Source: Planctomycetaceae bacterium (GTDB taxonomy: Bacteria; Planctomycetota; Planctomycetia; Pirellulales; Pirellulaceae). Taken from it: 6,550 nt of DNA. The stretch spans positions 1-6,550 of the forward strand of contig PKCQ01000663.1 of assembly GCA_002862265.1 (NCBI GenBank), given 5' to 3'. This document shows, one piece after another, positions 1 through 5,816 of the stretch. Within the stretch, counting starts at the first letter, position 1; every line of letters starts with the position of its first letter. The notes beneath the pieces are model-generated. The model was not told where the DNA came from and searched no databases. It saw only the letters and a list, made by a program, of their open reading frames with translations. A program made the translations under genes and the position numbers.

Positions 1-81
1 GCCCGTGAGCGGCGACGTGTCGTGCGTGGCCAGCCACTGCAAGATCGCGCCGCGCTCGTACGTCGTGCCATCCGCCGCCAT
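1..81 (-). other. U-box domain fragment in a shifted frame
   Basis: Reading the minus strand from 81 to 1 in a frame different from the ThuA gene gives MAADGTTYERGAILQWLATH followed by DTSPLTG. This is the core of a U-box (RING-like E3 ubiquitin ligase fold), whose usual form is DPV-x-A-DG-x-TYER-x-AI-x-x-WL-x-x-H-x-TSP-x-TG. The match is continuous over about 25 residues and reaches the window edge. By hand count, bases 1-70 are about 71% GC against about 46% for bases 81-150. U-boxes are mainly eukaryotic (plants, algae, protists), with some in bacteria and viruses. The upstream part of the domain is missing because the ThuA sequence takes over. The segment is therefore either a foreign piece joined by assembly or a real insertion/recombination; I favour the former. 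Confidence 0.7.
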
Positions 82-379
82 CCATGTAAAACACGACGGC
101 ATCGGCTCCTTCGAATATCGACTCATGTTTGGGCCAACCTTTTAGCATAAAGTGAGCATCGAGTCCTTCAACCTTCTGAAGACACTGATGAAGCAGTTGA
201 ACTCCAGCGTTGAATTCATGCGTCCCTGATCCATGCGAAGGCTTGCCAGCAATGATGACAAGTTTCTTTGCTCTGACTGGCTCTGTCGCTTCAACATCTG
301 GCAGCGAGGCAAATAGGCCCATCAGGATGAAAATGCTAATCAGAATTGGATTTAAAAAAGGAGTCGGAATTCGAGACAT
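1..379 (-). CDS. ThuA-like domain protein, secreted, 3' end lost (partial or broken)
   Basis: The 5' part of a ThuA-fold protein (trehalose-utilisation type, a glutamine-amidotransferase-like fold common in planctomycete secreted proteins; precise role unknown). ATG at 379. Residues 1-31 form a signal peptide: a short N-terminus with one Arg, a hydrophobic core ILISIFILMGLFA, then a likely cleavage near VEA-TEP. From residue 38 the ThuA strand reads AKKLVIIAGKPSHGSGTHEF, followed by GWPKH (81-85) and GADAVVFYMDGGG (91-103), which all match the family. After residue 103 the frame stays open to the window edge, but the residues (WHDVRARRDLA...) no longer look like ThuA; a different frame encodes a U-box there. 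No clear SD precedes the ATG. It lies 249 nt downstream of the aldehyde dehydrogenase on the same strand, so it may have its own promoter. Family call fairly sure; the true 3' end is not in this window. Confidence 0.72.
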   Translation of the reverse strand, partial: MSRIPTPFLNPILISIFILMGLFASLPDVEATEPVRAKKLVIIAGKPSHGSGTHEFNAGVQLLHQCLQKVEGLDAHFMLKGWPKHESIFEGADAVVFYMDGGGWHDVRARRDLAVAGHARHVAAHG

Positions 380-628
380 AAGAGGATGCCATTGTCGGAA
401 ATAAAGCGGGGTGTCGCGTCGCGCCAGCTCGCAAGTCTTAGAGTCCTATTGTACACGACTGCTTAGGGCGGAAGGCGAGTTAGAATCTGCAAGCCTAAGC
501 TCAGTTTCAAGCAGTATCCCCTGGGGTGAAAACACCTGCCAATGGTAGAAGCTCTCCGGCCGGTCGCCTAGCGAAAGTTCACTCCGGTAGAACTCGGAAT
601 CAGCGGCCGGAAAAAAGAGTGGAATAGG
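380..628. other. Intergenic gap between aldehyde dehydrogenase and ThuA-like gene
   Basis: No credible gene lies in this 249-nt stretch. It contains a long inverted repeat: TCCGGCCG at 555-562 pairs exactly with CGGCCGGA at 604-611, and a nested 5-bp pair (AGTTC/GAACT on the transcript strand) sits inside. There is also a small GGTG-AAAA-CACC hairpin at 525-536. On the minus strand the T-run (611-616) comes before, not after, the large stem, so this is not a standard terminator. A TACAAT hexamer on the minus strand (448-453) could be a -10 box for the ThuA gene, but no good -35 accompanies it. Confidence 0.4.
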
Positions 629-2107
629 CTAGGATTTTCTTCCCAATTTCATCAGTTGCAACAACGCACGAAATCGCTCTTTCGTACCGCTCGAGTGGAC
701 GAAGTTCATAACCTCGGAGAGCAAATCAATGTTCTGGCTATCGCTCCTGTTAAGATGAGGTAGCCATTTTCCGTGTCTCGAACAAAGAACTTTGGGCCGC
801 GTCATCTCGCGAAGCCCCTCTGGTCCGCGCGTTACACCCCAGCCACTCCGACCGCGTCCACCAAAGGAAACGCGTGGGTCTCCCGTCGGCACGACCATGT
901 CGTTGATGACAACACACCCCGCATCTATCTGTTCCGCCAAGAGCTCAGCGTGATTGTGAGGCGCAAACACGGCGGCGCCGAGCGAATAGGGGCAGTGCTT
1001 GTCGGCCTCAATAGCTTCACTCATGTCCGCAATCGTAAGGATCGAGGTCACAGGTGCAAACAAGTCGCTCTTCGCGACTTCCATTTGCGGAGTCACATTG
1101 CTTAGGACCAAGGGGAAATTCGTCATAGTAGCTAGCTCGCCATGAAGCAAGTTGGCACCGCCTTCGATAGCGGACAAAACAGCGGCCCTCGTCGTCTCAA
1201 CTACTGACGCCGGAAGCTGCAGTTCCGCTTGTGAGCCAGATCCATTGGGATCTTCAGCGAGATACTCGAGCAACTTTTCTTCGAAGAGACTTTGATTTTC
1301 CAATGTGACGAAAACTCGGCGAGGTGCAATGCAGGTAGCCCCTCCGTTCAATTGCAACGCGAATGCAGTGCATCGTGCTGCCCTCTGCACATCAGCTTTG
1401 TTAGCAATAAAGACCGCGTCGCAGCCGCTCAGCTCCATCGTGGTGGGCGTCAATGAGTCGCTAAGTTCGCTGAGAACACTCTGCCCCGTCTTGGCCGACC
1501 CTGTGAGCACGACTTTATCAACTCCCAGCCTCATCGCCGCCTGCCCATACTCGACGCCGCTCGGCAGGATCTGCAGCAGGTCGCCTGGTATCTCCGCGTC
1601 GACCAAACATTGCTTGAGTATTTGAAGGACTTTCTCGCCTTGAGGAGCTGGCTTAATCACCACAGCATTCCCAGCAGCCAAGGCCTGAAGCGATTGAACT
1701 CCAGGAAGAAACAGGGGGTAGTTGGATGGGCCAAGTACTAAGATTGTTCCCCAGGGCTCTCGCGCGGTTCGAACCCGGATATGGCCCATCCAGAGAGCAG
1801 CATGTCGCCAGCTGTGAGAACTAGGTGCAAGCAGGTGCCGGCCGCGTCGCGCGAGAAACTTGCAAGCGTCCGCAAGTGGAAAGACTTCGGACGTCAGGAT
1901 CTCCGCAGGCGTTGCATTTGGTCGATGCACCGCCTGGATCAAGTCATGCTTGGCTTTGGATAGATGCTGCGGTACACCGGCGAGAAGTTTGAGGCGTTTC
2001 CTGACGAGCCGGCCAGCCCACTCCGTTTGAGCCGTCTTGGCTTGCTTCAACGCCTGCTCTACTTCCTGGGCCAGCGCTTGCTCAAAATCTGTTGTCGTCA
2101 AAGCCAA
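629..2107 (-). CDS. Aldehyde dehydrogenase family protein (NAD(P)+-dependent)
   Basis: 492 residues, normal ALDH length. The enzyme oxidises an aldehyde to a carboxylate with NAD(P)+ in the cytoplasm; the substrate cannot be read from the sequence. Family landmarks in order: GPSNYP with catalytic Asn129, VIKP with cofactor-binding Lys152, LTGSAKTG (201-208), MELSG with general base Glu225, GATC with nucleophile Cys259 (34 residues after the Glu, the usual spacing), SDLFAPV (347-353, Asp348 where most members have Glu), IND (401-403) and SFGGRGRSGWG (414-424). A roughly 50-residue basic tail follows the core. The start is a TTG directly after an in-frame TAG, and the first in-frame ATG is residue 107, too late for the fold; a second TTG is codon 3. 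No clear SD. It begins 17 nt after the stop of the acidic protein, probably in the same transcript. The ending GGRGRSG-G-TRG-EGL recalls ALDHs linked to carotenoid-type clusters, but no such genes are here. Confidence 0.9.
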   Translation of the reverse strand: MALTTTDFEQALAQEVEQALKQAKTAQTEWAGRLVRKRLKLLAGVPQHLSKAKHDLIQAVHRPNATPAEILTSEVFPLADACKFLARRGRHLLAPSSHSWRHAALWMGHIRVRTAREPWGTILVLGPSNYPLFLPGVQSLQALAAGNAVVIKPAPQGEKVLQILKQCLVDAEIPGDLLQILPSGVEYGQAAMRLGVDKVVLTGSAKTGQSVLSELSDSLTPTTMELSGCDAVFIANKADVQRAARCTAFALQLNGGATCIAPRRVFVTLENQSLFEEKLLEYLAEDPNGSGSQAELQLPASVVETTRAAVLSAIEGGANLLHGELATMTNFPLVLSNVTPQMEVAKSDLFAPVTSILTIADMSEAIEADKHCPYSLGAAVFAPHNHAELLAEQIDAGCVVINDMVVPTGDPRVSFGGRGRSGWGVTRGPEGLREMTRPKVLCSRHGKWLPHLNRSDSQNIDLLSEVMNFVHSSGTKERFRALLQLMKLGRKS

Positions 2108-2121
2108 CTAGAAATCCCGTT

Positions 2122-2133
2122 TGAACTAGTTCA
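2122..2133. repeat. 12-bp perfect palindrome at the acidic gene/ALDH junction
   Basis: TGAACTAGTTCA is self-complementary. It covers the TAG stop of the acidic protein and lies 14 nt before the ALDH start codon. It could form a small structure or bind a dimeric protein, but may well be chance. Confidence 0.3.
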
Positions 2134-2503
2134 CGACATTATTGTCAAGATCGTCGCCGGTGTTTTGGTTCGGGAACATGTCGCTGTCATCAGGGACGAT
2201 TTCGTAGTCATCGTCTAGTTCCTCTTCGAAGTCATCATCGAAGTCGTCGTCGAAATCATCGTCATCAAAATCTTCAAACGGGTCATCCTCTTCCTCAACC
2301 GGAAGCTGCTCGTCGTCGCCAACTTCGTCATCGTCTTGATCGTCATCAGAGCTGTCCGAATCGGCATCGCCTTCGTCGTCATCTCCCTCTGCAACCAATG
2401 TTTGTGCAAAGTTTGACGCGGCAACATCCGAATCCCCAGACAGCGTGAAGGCGTGGCCGGGAAGCAGTTGAATTAGGGCGTCGACAACAATCAACAGCGG
2501 CAT
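2126..2503 (-). CDS. Small Asp/Glu-rich protein of unknown function
   Basis: 125 residues; I do not recognise a named family. The first 20 residues are hydrophobic (MPLLIVVDALIQLL) and could be a weak export or membrane-contact segment, though they contain Asp8. From residue 41 to 100 about 40 of 60 residues are Asp or Glu (about 30 Asp, 10 Glu), with a DDDF pattern repeated at about 80-92. The C-terminus is polar and Asn-rich (PNQNTGDDLDNNVVN). GAC and GAT are mixed through the acidic run, so selection seems to act on the protein rather than only on a DNA repeat. ATG at 2503 is preceded by AGGA (2513-2510) with 6 nt spacing, a good SD. It is first in a likely two-gene unit with the aldehyde dehydrogenase. 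An acidic stretch like this could bind Ca2+ or other cations, or act as a disordered nucleic-acid mimic; none of this is shown. That it is a gene is fairly sure; its function is not known. Confidence 0.7.
   Translation of the reverse strand: MPLLIVVDALIQLLPGHAFTLSGDSDVAASNFAQTLVAEGDDDEGDADSDSSDDDQDDDEVGDDEQLPVEEEDDPFEDFDDDDFDDDFDDDFEEELDDDYEIVPDDSDMFPNQNTGDDLDNNVVN
2228..2263. repeat. 12-bp imperfect tandem repeat coding for DDDF
   Basis: Three adjacent 12-mers (gaagtcatcatc, gaagtcgtcgtc, gaaatcatcgtc on the plus strand) encode successive FDDD units on the minus strand. A degenerate further unit follows to about 2275. The copies differ mostly at third codon positions, so the protein pattern is kept while the DNA drifts. 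Confidence 0.7.
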
Positions 2504-2606
2504 CGTGTTTCCTAGTTTCGATGGTGGAGCGAGAGAATGGAGACTGCGAACACCCGCCTAGCCCGCCCCTCTTTTTAGGGGATTGCGCTAGTAGTGACCA
2601 CCGGGT

Positions 2607-2635
2607 CAGTTTAGCTGAGCAAACTGGGCAAACAA
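2607..2635 (-). promoter_or_regulatory. Possible promoter with overlapping dyad, for acidic protein/ALDH
   Basis: On the minus strand TTGTTT (2635-2630) and TAAACT (2613-2608) are separated by 16 nt, a plausible sigma-70-type pair about 105 nt upstream of the acidic protein start. An inverted repeat CAGTTT-N8-AAACTG (2607-2626) covers the -10 and most of the spacer, which is where a repressor operator would often sit. Planctomycete promoters are poorly defined by consensus, so this is only a candidate. Confidence 0.28.
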
Positions 2636-3035
2636 TTCTCATCGCAAAGTATCTCTGAGTAATCTTGGGCGACAAGGAGGAAGGCGAGAAATCTCATCAG
2701 AATGCTCGCAACTCATGCAATTTCGTTACTTTACCTTTCAATTCCAGCGATACTTGAGAGTCCAACTGACACTGGAGTCTTTCCCGCCCAAGCGTCTAAC
2801 TCCCTTTCGAAGGCCGCCAAACAACTCAGACTCCCCACCGGTTTCGGCAAAAGCCACCTCGCGGTAGCTGATCGATCTGCCGCTAAGTTCATTTCTCGAC
2901 ATCGCACGATATGCCTGCTAATCCTCCACGCGAGTTCCTACTTCTTGCTCCATAGAGAACCGCGAGCAATTCGTCTGCGAGACGCCCAAGTCTGCAAACA
3001 GTCCTCTCTATTCTCAGGAGTAGAGCCTCAAACCC

Positions 3036-3040
3036 AAGGA
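3036..3040 (+). promoter_or_regulatory. Ribosome binding site deciding the symporter start
   Basis: AAGGA lies 6 nt before the ATG at 3047. It supports this start over the in-frame ATG at 2702, which would add 115 residues absent from the transporter family and has no SD at proper spacing. Confidence 0.7.
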
Positions 3041-3046
3041 AACTTT

Positions 3047-4357
3047 ATGAACCAAGCAGTAGAAAAAAACACCTCGAACAGCCTTTGGAGTCGCTGGTCC
3101 AAGATCCCTCTCTACTGGAGGATTCTAGTTTTTATGCTTTTCGGAGTCGGCCTTGGCGTTGCGATGGGCGAGCATGCGTTGATCTTCAAACCTGTCAGTG
3201 AAGTCATCTTGCAGCTACTCGCTGCCCTTGCACCTCCACTGATTCTGATGGCAGTGGTGCATGTTTTGATGACTTCAGATATTCCGCGCAGTGCCATTTT
3301 CAGGCTCGGTGGATTGTTAATATTGAACACTCTCGTCGCGATCTGTATCGGCCTGGGTGTCGCAAACCTTCTCAGGCCAGGAGTATCAGAGGAAACCCAA
3401 AAAGCTGCGGAGCAGCAAGCGTCAGAAGAAGTCGTTAAAAGAACAGAGGAGTTCGACGCTGCGAACGAATTGGCCGCCAATCCATTGGGAGAACTTCTCG
3501 GAAAACTCCCCAAGAGTTTGCTTGGGCCGTTGGGCGACAGTCAAAATGTCATTGGAGTTATCGTTATTGCCGTGGCATTCGGGATAGCGCTTCGGAAAAT
3601 AAAAGATGAACCGATCGGGACTATTCAAGAGCTTATCGAGATCGCCTACAAGACGCTACTGATTGTACTGCACTGGATCATCGAGCTCGTTCCGCTCGGA
3701 GTGCTTTGTGTGGTTGCGTCGGTGGTGGGCGAGAAAGGCTTCGAGCCCTTTATCGGACTTGCATGGTTCGTTCTCGCTGTCCTGCTCGGCCTCTTTCTGC
3801 AAACCTGTTGGTACCTATTGCGAATCCAGTTCTTCTCTTGGGCCTCTCCTTGGAAAGTGCTCATTGGAATGAGGGACGCATTGGTGATGGCTTTCAGCAC
3901 GGGCAGTTCCACCGCATCGATGCCTGTCACCTACGCTTGCTTGAAAGACAAAGTAGGGGTGAGAGAAAAGTCCGCCAGTTTGGGTTCCTTGGTCGGTGCC
4001 AACTTCAACAATGACGGCACCGCACTCTATGAAGCGATGGCAGCATTGTTCGTCGCGCAATTGTATGGCATCGACCTTGGCTTCCCAGAGCAACTCACCA
4101 TCGTTTTCACGTCGATCATCGCAAGCGTCGGTGCAGCTGGAATTCCGGAAGCCGGTGTCGTGACAATGATGCTCGTATTCAATGCAGTCGGTCTGCCGTT
4201 GGAAGCTATTAGCATGTTGCTTGCCGTCGACTGGTTTTTAGACCGCTGCCGAACAACGATCAACGTCGTTGGCGATGTCAATGTGAGTTGTATGCTGGAC
4301 GGTCGTACTCCTCAGTCCGAGGAGGACAAGAAAGCCGCCGTAGCTGTAGCTGGCTAA
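3047..4357 (+). CDS. Dicarboxylate/amino acid:cation symporter (DAACS family)
   Basis: 436 residues from the ATG at 3047. An inner-membrane elevator-type secondary transporter that couples uptake of acidic or neutral amino acids or C4-dicarboxylates to Na+ or H+. The first helix is about 24-41. A charged stretch at 111-148 lies between TM3 and TM4 and is longer than in the archaeal homologue GltPh. Hairpin 1 carries AFSTGSSTASMP (282-293). TM7 has NFNNDGTALYEA, where the usual NMDGT reads NNDGT (321-325). Hairpin 2 is VGAAGIPEAG (361-370). TM8 reads VDWFLDRCRTTINVVGD with Asp395, Asp399, Arg402, Thr403, Asn406 and Asp410, matching GltPh Asp390, Asp394, Arg397, Thr398, Asn401 and Asp405. Arg402 with Asp399 suggests an acidic amino acid substrate, but the altered TM7 motif makes the substrate and ion uncertain. 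Single-gene unit: 543 nt of intergenic sequence upstream, a terminator downstream. Confidence 0.93.
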   Translation: MNQAVEKNTSNSLWSRWSKIPLYWRILVFMLFGVGLGVAMGEHALIFKPVSEVILQLLAALAPPLILMAVVHVLMTSDIPRSAIFRLGGLLILNTLVAICIGLGVANLLRPGVSEETQKAAEQQASEEVVKRTEEFDAANELAANPLGELLGKLPKSLLGPLGDSQNVIGVIVIAVAFGIALRKIKDEPIGTIQELIEIAYKTLLIVLHWIIELVPLGVLCVVASVVGEKGFEPFIGLAWFVLAVLLGLFLQTCWYLLRIQFFSWASPWKVLIGMRDALVMAFSTGSSTASMPVTYACLKDKVGVREKSASLGSLVGANFNNDGTALYEAMAALFVAQLYGIDLGFPEQLTIVFTSIIASVGAAGIPEAGVVTMMLVFNAVGLPLEAISMLLAVDWFLDRCRTTINVVGDVNVSCMLDGRTPQSEEDKKAAVAVAG

Positions 4358-4401
4358 ACTTTCTATGGTTAAACGCAAACCATTGCTAAAGCGATAAACG
4401 A

Positions 4402-4439
4402 AACGGTTCGCTGTGACCAGCGGACCGTTCTTTCATTTT
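4402..4439 (+). terminator. Intrinsic terminator after the symporter
   Basis: AACGGTTCGCTG (4402-4413) pairs with CAGCGGACCGTT (4418-4429) around a TGAC loop; eleven of twelve positions are Watson-Crick pairs and the twelfth is T-G, a wobble in RNA. It is followed by CTTTCATTTT, a broken T-tract. It starts 45 nt after the symporter stop and separates it from the next gene. Confidence 0.85.
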
Positions 4440-4565
4440 GCAGCTCGATTCACAAGAGAATTTGAAACGCGTCCTCTTTGTCCAGAATCTGCTAGAATCC
4501 GGAGCCCAAGCACCGAGGGACCTACGTGATACCTAGTCGTGATCCTGGCAGCTCCGAGAACAACG

Positions 4566-5816
4566 ATGCACCGAAGAAAATTCCAAGCAGTAGCCGTATT
4601 AGCCGCCTCTGGCCTGGCTACATCCGGTCGAGGATTCGCATCTTTCGCTGGCGACAACGCGTTACTTAGAGACCCCATAAAGGGTCTTCTTGTTGGAGGT
4701 TTGATTGGCGATGCGTTGGGTGGCCCCATCGAGTTTCGCGAGCCTGACGGCGAACAAACTGGCTTATGCGATGCCAGAAAATGGCCAGACAAGCAGAAGA
4801 TCAACCCTTTGCTTCTATCTGATCTCGGTCATGAAATTCCAATGAAGAGCTACGCTGCTCTGCGTCCTGACACTGCCGCATACGGCCCTTGGCGAGTGCG
4901 AGCAAAGGCTGGCACACTCACCGACGATTCACGACACAAGATTGTCTTACTGCGAGCGATAGCGGCAGCCTGCAAAGCCAAAGTTGCTCTCGATGAGAAC
5001 ATCCTGGCGCAGGCTTTTCTCGACTTCGCACCGGAACCGCAGGCAGACACGTCTAACTTAGATGCGCTCGTTGCGGAAGGCCTCCGCGAGTACCGCTATG
5101 CAGCCCGTTGGATTCTTGGCGAAAGAGATCCCAATTTGGCTCGCCCGCTAGCGCGCCTATGGTCAGGTGTGAACAATTGTTCCGGGCAAATGTTACTACC
5201 ACCGCTGGCAGCCGGGTTTGCAGGTGATCCAGACACTGCCTATCGCAGAACTTTTGAGCTGGATTTCGTCGACGCCGGACAAGCGAAGGATTTTACCAGT
5301 GCTTTGGTTGCTGGCTTATCATCAGTCCTAACGCCCAAAGCACGCGGCTTGAGTACCGACGAACGCTGGCAGCTCATTCTCAAGACAATGCGTGAGACGG
5401 ATCCTTTTGGCTATCGCGACGTCCCGTTTGCTGGTCGACGACTTGAAAAGTGGCTCGATAAGGCACTGGAGCTCGCCGGTCGAGCCAACAAAAGCCCGAA
5501 AAAGCTTTACGAGCTGCTCGAGTCCGAAGGCAAGCCAGTATTCTGGTGGGACGCTCATTTCACCTTGCTTGTGCCGCTCGCGATGCTTCACTTCTGCGAC
5601 TACAACAGCTTGGCGGCAATGCACCTGACACTTGATTTTGGGCACGATACGGATTCCTACGCGCAAGTGCTCGGTTGCCTTGCAGGCGCCGTCGAAGGCT
5701 CAAGTATTTTCCCAGCAAACATGCAAGAGGCAGTCCAATCGACCTTGGCCGAAGACTATGGCGAATCGCTCGACGCTTGGCTAGGTCTGCTTCAAAAAAG
5801 AGAATGGAAAACTTGA
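4566..5816 (+). CDS. ADP-ribosylglycohydrolase family protein with Tat-like signal
   Basis: 416 residues from the ATG at 4566. An in-frame GTG at 4539 would add 9 residues; I prefer the ATG because it puts MHRRKF at the very N-terminus. Residues 1-26 look like a twin-arginine signal: HRRKFQ, then a mild hydrophobic stretch AVAVLAASGLA, then SGRGFAS. The hydrolase domain starts at GLLVGGLIGDALGGPIEF (40-57), the family's N-terminal signature. LTDDS (118-122) supplies the Thr-Asp-Asp metal ligands, and GHDTDS (359-364) the second set, where most members have GGDTDT/S. The two-metal (Mg2+) site therefore looks intact. Family members cleave ADP-ribose from proteins or small molecules, or act on related N-/O-glycosides; the substrate is unknown. 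Its TGA stop overlaps the ATG of the next gene by one base, so the two are coupled. A terminator separates it from the symporter. Family call is firm; export is an inference. Confidence 0.88.
   Translation: MHRRKFQAVAVLAASGLATSGRGFASFAGDNALLRDPIKGLLVGGLIGDALGGPIEFREPDGEQTGLCDARKWPDKQKINPLLLSDLGHEIPMKSYAALRPDTAAYGPWRVRAKAGTLTDDSRHKIVLLRAIAAACKAKVALDENILAQAFLDFAPEPQADTSNLDALVAEGLREYRYAARWILGERDPNLARPLARLWSGVNNCSGQMLLPPLAAGFAGDPDTAYRRTFELDFVDAGQAKDFTSALVAGLSSVLTPKARGLSTDERWQLILKTMRETDPFGYRDVPFAGRRLEKWLDKALELAGRANKSPKKLYELLESEGKPVFWWDAHFTLLVPLAMLHFCDYNSLAAMHLTLDFGHDTDSYAQVLGCLAGAVEGSSIFPANMQEAVQSTLAEDYGESLDAWLGLLQKREWKT

Larger units (their letters stand above)
2504..3046. other. Divergent intergenic region between acidic protein/ALDH and symporter
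   Basis: This 543-nt region separates two outward-facing units. The reading frame of the symporter stays open back to an ATG at 2702, but the 115 residues that would be added have no transporter-like or otherwise recognisable character. That ATG has only a distant AAGGAGG (2674-2680, 21 nt away). A hairpin CCCCT-N6-AGGGG is at 2566-2581 and a second inverted repeat at 2607-2626. No convincing plus-strand promoter for the symporter was found, and no RNA gene was recognised. Confidence 0.5.

Noticed and set aside
210..404. Plus-strand 64-residue frame opposite the ThuA-like gene
   Set aside because: Antisense to the signal peptide and first ThuA strand; no domain.
555..620. Intrinsic terminator for the aldehyde dehydrogenase
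   Set aside because: On the transcript strand the T-run precedes the stem and the loop is 41 nt long.
773..1963. Plus-strand open frames opposite the aldehyde dehydrogenase
   Set aside because: They are antisense to a gene with a full set of ALDH motifs and encode nothing recognisable.
2566..2581. CCCCT-N6-AGGGG hairpin as a terminator
   Set aside because: The stem is only 5 bp, the T-run is in the loop, and it lies between divergent genes where no transcript is expected to end.
2379..2675. 98-residue minus-strand frame upstream of and overlapping the acidic gene
   Set aside because: It overlaps the better-supported acidic protein in another frame and has no recognisable domain or SD.
2674..2680. 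Strong SD-like AAGGAGG
   Set aside because: It is 21 nt from the nearest ATG (2702), too far for normal initiation, and that ATG opens no credible protein.
2702..3046. In-frame upstream extension of the symporter giving a 551-residue protein
   Set aside because: The added 115 residues show no domain, and the family starts near 3047, where a well-spaced AAGGA is present.
4462..4498. Promoter for the hydrolase gene from TTGAAA (4462-4467) and TAGAAT (4493-4498)
   Set aside because: The spacer is 25 nt, too long; the alternative CAGAAT at 4483-4488 leaves only 15 nt and is a poor match.
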